Origin: Ewingella allii
GTDB lineage: Bacteria; Pseudomonadota; Gammaproteobacteria; Enterobacterales; Enterobacteriaceae
DNA length: 64,000 nt
Direction: 5' to 3'
Assembly (NCBI RefSeq): GCF_044430645.1
Contig: NZ_JAWUDN010000010.1
Location: 124,001 to 188,000 of the forward strand
This document shows, in pieces, positions 60,883 to 64,000 of this stretch (the stretch's first letter is position 1; each line of letters starts with the position of its first letter). The position numbers and the translations under genes are program-made. The notes under the pieces are model-generated. The model did not search any database, was not told the origin of the DNA, and saw only the letters and a program-made list of their open reading frames with translations.

Positions 60883-61829
60883 TCAGCTTAGAATCGGTTT
60901 ATATCCTCGCGGGCCTGATGTTCTGCGCCTACGCCATTTTCAATCTGTATGACAAAACTAACAACCGCCGTCTGGTTAACGCCCTGTTCTGGGGAGTGTA
61001 TGGCGTGACCTTCCTGCTTGGCGGCGAGCTGCCGCACTTAGTGACGGGCTGTATGGCTATCCTGTTGGCGGTGATTGCCGGGACCGGCAAACTGGGCAAA
61101 GGCAAGTCGGATAACGACCAGCCGGAAGCCACCGCCAGACGCGAAGCTGGCGCCAAGCGCTTTGGCAACAAGCTGTTTATTCCGGCCCTGCTGATCCCTA
61201 TCGTGACCTTGGTCGGTACCCTGACCCTAAAAAATACCGGTCTGGTGGAAGCCAAAAACGTCACGCTGATCTCACTGGTGCTAGGCACGCTGGTTGCCTT
61301 TATCGTGGCGCTGGTGATGCTGCGCGACTCGCCGCTGAAGGCCATCAAGGCAGGCGGGCAGACCATGGACACCGTGGGCTGGGCGGCAATTTTGCCGCAG
61401 ATGCTCGCCGCGCTGGGCGCGCTCTTTGCTCTGGCGGGCGTCGGTGGCGTGGTGGCCGACTTGGTGAAAAGCATCATTCCACTGGGTTCGCCGCTGGCGA
61501 TTATCGTGGCTTACACCTTCGGCATGGCGCTGTTTACCATGATCATGGGTAACGGTTTTGCCGCTTTCCCGGTGATGACCGCGGGTATCGGCCTACCGCT
61601 GATCGTCAACCAGCTGGGCGGAAATCCGGCGATTATGGGCGCTATCGGTATGCTGTCCGGCTTCTGCGGCACGCTAATGACGCCAATGGCCGCCAACTTC
61701 AACATCGTGCCCGCCGCGCTGCTCGAGCTTCAGGATAAAAACGGTGTCATCAAGGCGCAGTGGCTGACCGGCGCCCTGTTACTGCTGGTGAACACCGCGC
61801 TGATGTATTTATTTGTGTTCCGCTTCTAA
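60879..61829 (+). CDS. DUF979 membrane protein, transporter subunit
   Basis: This 316-residue partner of DUF969 has nine or ten membrane helices. Motifs are FVLLGGELPHLV-like GVTFLLGGELPHLVTG, FGMALFTMIMGNGFAAFPVMTAGIGLPLIV and LMTPMAANFNIVPAALLELQ, the last common to putative permeases of this family. It overlaps the DUF969 gene by 4 bp. The DUF2891 gene follows after 24 bp. The pair probably moves a small organic acid. Confidence 0.85.
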   Translation: MISLESVYILAGLMFCAYAIFNLYDKTNNRRLVNALFWGVYGVTFLLGGELPHLVTGCMAILLAVIAGTGKLGKGKSDNDQPEATARREAGAKRFGNKLFIPALLIPIVTLVGTLTLKNTGLVEAKNVTLISLVLGTLVAFIVALVMLRDSPLKAIKAGGQTMDTVGWAAILPQMLAALGALFALAGVGGVVADLVKSIIPLGSPLAIIVAYTFGMALFTMIMGNGFAAFPVMTAGIGLPLIVNQLGGNPAIMGAIGMLSGFCGTLMTPMAANFNIVPAALLELQDKNGVIKAQWLTGALLLLVNTALMYLFVFRF

Positions 61830-61853
61830 CCGCCAACTCGGGAGAGATTGAAG

Positions 61854-62864
61854 ATGACGATGCAACTGACGCCAGAAATGGCGTCCCGCTTTGCCCTGAT
61901 GGCGCTGGATCACCTGAACCGCGAGTTTCCCAATAAGCTGATGCATGCCATGAGCGGGCCAGAAGACGCCCAAACGCCGCGCACGCTGCACCCGATTTTT
62001 TACGGCAGTTATGACTGGCACTCCTGCGTTCACGGCTACTGGCTGCTGCTGCGCTTAATCGACAAATACCCAGAGCTGCCGCAGGCCGGGCAGATTATTG
62101 CCATTGTTGAGCAGCACTTCACGGCGGAAAACGTCGCCGGAGAGATGGCCTATTTACAGCAGCCGCAGCATAAAGGTTTCGAGCGACCTTACGGCTGGGC
62201 GTGGTTCCTGCGACTGGTGCAGCAGTTAAACGCCATGAAGCTGCCGCAGGCCGCCGGTTGGGCGAAAACGCTGGCGCCGATGAGCCAGTTCTTCGAGCAG
62301 GCATTTTGTGAATTTCTGCCGAAAGCCACCTATCCGCTGCGGGTAGGGAGCCACTTCAACACCGCGTTTGCCCTGTCGCTGGCCCTTGAATATGCTCGCA
62401 GTGTTGAGAATCACGCCTTAACCGCGCAAATCGAAGAGGCTGCCAAACGCTGGCATCTGCATGATGTGAATTGTCAGGCGTGGGAACCGGGCGGCGATGA
62501 GTTTTTATCCCCGTCTTTGATGGAAGCCGAATTGATGCGCCGCGTGTTGCCGCAGGCCGAGTTTTCCCAGTGGTTTAGTAACTTCTTGCCGGATCTGGCC
62601 CGGCGCCAGCCGCAAACGCTGTTTGTGCCCGCCACGGTCACGGACCGAACTGACGGCAAGATTGGTCATTTGGATGGGTTGAATCTCAGCCGCGCATGGT
62701 GTCAGCGTTCGCTGGCGGCGGCCCTACCGACAGACGACCCGCGCGTCGCCCCGCTGCGTGACAGCGCCCAGCAGCATTTAGACAGCGCGCTGGACCACCT
62801 CGACACGGATTATATGGGCCAACACTGGCTGGCAACCTTCGCCCTGCTGGCGCTGGAAGCCTGA
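61854..62864 (+). CDS. DUF2891 protein, operon partner of DUF969-DUF979
   Basis: This 336-residue soluble protein has no signal peptide. Motifs are HPIFYGSYDWHSCVHGYWLLLRL near residue 45, RPYGWAWFLRLVQQL, GSHFNTAFALSLALEYA and CQAWEPGGDEFLSPSLMEAELMRR. The conserved His, Trp, Tyr, Asp and Glu suggest an enzyme with an alpha-helical barrel. The start at 61854 follows GGGAGAG; a TTG two codons before is also open. The conserved link to the DUF969/979 pair implies that it acts on the transported compound, but the function is unknown. Confidence 0.85.
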   Translation: MTMQLTPEMASRFALMALDHLNREFPNKLMHAMSGPEDAQTPRTLHPIFYGSYDWHSCVHGYWLLLRLIDKYPELPQAGQIIAIVEQHFTAENVAGEMAYLQQPQHKGFERPYGWAWFLRLVQQLNAMKLPQAAGWAKTLAPMSQFFEQAFCEFLPKATYPLRVGSHFNTAFALSLALEYARSVENHALTAQIEEAAKRWHLHDVNCQAWEPGGDEFLSPSLMEAELMRRVLPQAEFSQWFSNFLPDLARRQPQTLFVPATVTDRTDGKIGHLDGLNLSRAWCQRSLAAALPTDDPRVAPLRDSAQQHLDSALDHLDTDYMGQHWLATFALLALEA

Positions 62865-62874
62865 TAATCCCCCG

Positions 62875-62909
62875 CCACTCGCGGCATCAGCGAATGATGC
62901 CGCGAGTGG
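62875..62909. terminator. Perfect bidirectional terminator stem
   Basis: The 15-bp perfect stem CCACTCGCGGCATCA / TGATGCCGCGAGTGG lies between convergent genes. The last codons of the lpxA paralogue, including its stop TGA, fall inside the stem. No long T run follows either arm. Confidence 0.65.
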
Positions 62910-63675
62910 ATAAAGCAAAGAAATCCTCAAAACAGCGCAGCGCGGGGTGTGCTTTACTCAGGCGCTGCACCTCTACTTTCAAGGCTTCAATCGCCATTCC
63001 GCAATGATAGATTTGCTCATACACTCGGCGCATCACGGCCTGCTGCTGCTTATCGATAGAGAGGTAAGCTTCTGCCAACAGGTTAAACCCCTGCGGCACG
63101 GCGCGGTTGCCGCTGGCACGGACGAAAGGCGGAATGTCCTGAACCACGCAGGATTGCTCCGCAATCAGCGCCGAGAAGCCGATGATGCAAAACTGGTGAA
63201 TCGCGCACATTGAGCCGACCTGCGCAAAGTCCCGCAACACCACGTGCCCCGCCAGAGCAGTGTTATTGCCGATCTCGGTGCTGCTGCCAATCAGGCAGTC
63301 GTGGCCAACGTGAACATTGGACAACAGCCGATTGCGATGACCGATAATAGTCGTCTGCGCCCCCTGCTGGGTGCCGCGATGGATGGTAGCGTTGCGGCCA
63401 ATCTGGTTATTGTCGCCAATCTCAACCCGAGTTGGCTCGCCGCGATATTTTAAGTCCTGATTCACTTCGCCAATCGAGCAGAAGCGACCAATGTTGTTAT
63501 TGCGGCCAATACGCGTGTGGCCGTTGATCACCGAGTGGGAGGCAATTACCGTCCCCTCACCTATCTCGACGTGCTCGCCAATTAGGCAGAATGGGCCAAT
63601 CTGCACCCCCGCGCCGATAATCGCGCCGGGAGAAATAATTGCCTGAGTTGCCACCGTGGCAGAATTTGAGATCAA
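62887..63675 (-). CDS. LpxA paralogue, UDP-GlcNAc O-acyltransferase-like
   Basis: This 262-residue left-handed beta-helix acyltransferase has the same length as E. coli LpxA, so positions compare without gaps. LpxA transfers a 3-hydroxyacyl chain from ACP to UDP-GlcNAc, the first step of lipid A synthesis. Catalytic His is present (GHDC, residue 125), as are His122, His144 and His160 and the EVNQDLKYRGEPTRVEIG block. Position 173, the chain-length ruler (Gly in E. coli, Met in P. aeruginosa), is Glu here; Arg204 is replaced by Tyr. It is not in a lpxD-fabZ-lpxA-lpxB operon, so it is a second copy or a related sugar acyltransferase. It starts at 63675 and the stop lies in a terminator stem. 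Confidence 0.85.
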   Translation of the reverse strand: MISNSATVATQAIISPGAIIGAGVQIGPFCLIGEHVEIGEGTVIASHSVINGHTRIGRNNNIGRFCSIGEVNQDLKYRGEPTRVEIGDNNQIGRNATIHRGTQQGAQTTIIGHRNRLLSNVHVGHDCLIGSSTEIGNNTALAGHVVLRDFAQVGSMCAIHQFCIIGFSALIAEQSCVVQDIPPFVRASGNRAVPQGFNLLAEAYLSIDKQQQAVMRRVYEQIYHCGMAIEALKVEVQRLSKAHPALRCFEDFFALSTRGIIR

Positions 63676-64000
63676 CGCTAAATCCTCCAGAACCCGATTA
63701 AATCAGTCTCTGAGACAAGCTTTCTATAAGAAGAAAACGGACAAAATTCGAGGTCGCGCTGAAAAAACAGAAGGCATTCAGAAAGCACGGAGAGAGCACC
63801 ACGCCTGAAATTTCCAGGCCGTGCGAGTTACCCAGCATACGGCGTTGCGCCGCCAAAAGACGGTTATATATTTTATTTATTTTATGAACTTTAGGCCCAT
63901 GAACTGTCTGCAAACGCAGGTTAAGGCTTTCTTAAGCTTGCATCGCTAAAGTGGCGTCAGGTTGAGACATTCAGCTTCAGAATTTCCCCGGTATTGACCC
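63676..64000. other. Upstream region of the lpxA paralogue, to the window end
   Basis: This 325-bp stretch has a PmrA/BasR-like direct repeat CTTAAG-N5-CTTAAC on the minus strand (63920-63936) and AT-rich promoter DNA around 63870. A 71-codon frame on the minus strand (63698-63913) lacks a ribosome site and family match and is not counted as a gene. Confidence 0.4.
63920..63936 (-). promoter_or_regulatory. PmrA/BasR-like box upstream of the lpxA paralogue
   Basis: CTTAAG-N5-CTTAAC matches YTTAAK-N5-YTTAAK with one mismatch. It lies about 245 bp upstream of the lpxA paralogue and might also face a gene beyond the window end. Confidence 0.35.

Noticed and set aside
63698..63913. Minus-strand frame of 71 codons near the window end
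   Set aside because: It lacks a ribosome site and any family match, and lies in AT-rich promoter DNA upstream of the LpxA paralogue.

Overview
The window looks like a chromosomal segment of an Enterobacterales bacterium, most likely Yersiniaceae-like (Rahnella, Ewingella, Rouxiella or Serratia type). Close homologues of enteric genes (ldtB, phoA, yojI, yjiN, gldA, opgD, dsrB, a cspC-type gene, a YahK-type dehydrogenase) sit beside a Yersinia-type ferrioxamine receptor (foxA), a CioAB-type bd oxidase and a carbohydrate cluster. The genus is an inference. No rRNA, tRNA or CRISPR array was seen.

Layout. 1-2.6 kb: the 5' part of a ccdA antitoxin gene, then an EF-G paralogue outside any str operon, divergent from an ArsR-type regulator across a clean palindrome. 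3-7.3 kb: a LysR regulator divergent from a split two-gene chromate transporter, a GNAT enzyme, two paralogous Bor-type lipoproteins and an O-methyltransferase. 7.3-16.1 kb: foxA with a Fur box, an EmrAB-like efflux pair with TetR and overlapping palindromic operators, ldtB, and phoA with a Pho box. 16.1-25.1 kb: a chaperone-usher fimbrial operon on the minus strand whose major-subunit region is a tandemly duplicated two-gene module with a decayed third copy, next to a LeuO-like LysR gene. 25.1-25.9 kb: a probable phage-satellite remnant (Ash/Icd-like broken frame, possible C4-like structured RNA) and an Ner-like regulator. 26-28.8 kb: cioA-cioB-DUF2474 and a small inverted-repeat element. 28.9-35.4 kb: a CDF transporter, then a coupled efflux operon (HlyD-like, MFS, outer-membrane lipoprotein) ending in a CorA-type channel.

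35.5-36.15 kb is the most striking non-genic region. A foldback of about 560 bp has perfect 29-bp ends and at least five concentric internal complementary segments. It is followed by five tandem TTTGAA hexamers and another hairpin. 36.2-44.4 kb: a large MscS-type channel, an unknown membrane protein coupled to yojI (with a Fur-like box), yjiN, gldA and a 60-residue protein. 44.5-54.1 kb: opgD, then an AraC regulator divergent from a DUF2264 protein, a LacY-like symporter and a GH88 unsaturated-uronyl hydrolase, probably a catabolic system for unsaturated oligosaccharides. A chemoreceptor with a CheR-binding tail follows. 54.1-64 kb: dsrB, a cold-shock gene with a 24-codon upstream ORF, a voltage-gated K+ channel with a zinc ribbon, an unknown 114-residue protein, a YahK-like dehydrogenase, an AI-2E family exporter, queH, a DUF969-DUF979-DUF2891 operon, and an orphan LpxA paralogue altered at the acyl-ruler position.

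Comparisons with E. coli proteins are from memory, not from a search. Where several start codons are possible, the chosen one is explained in the entry.
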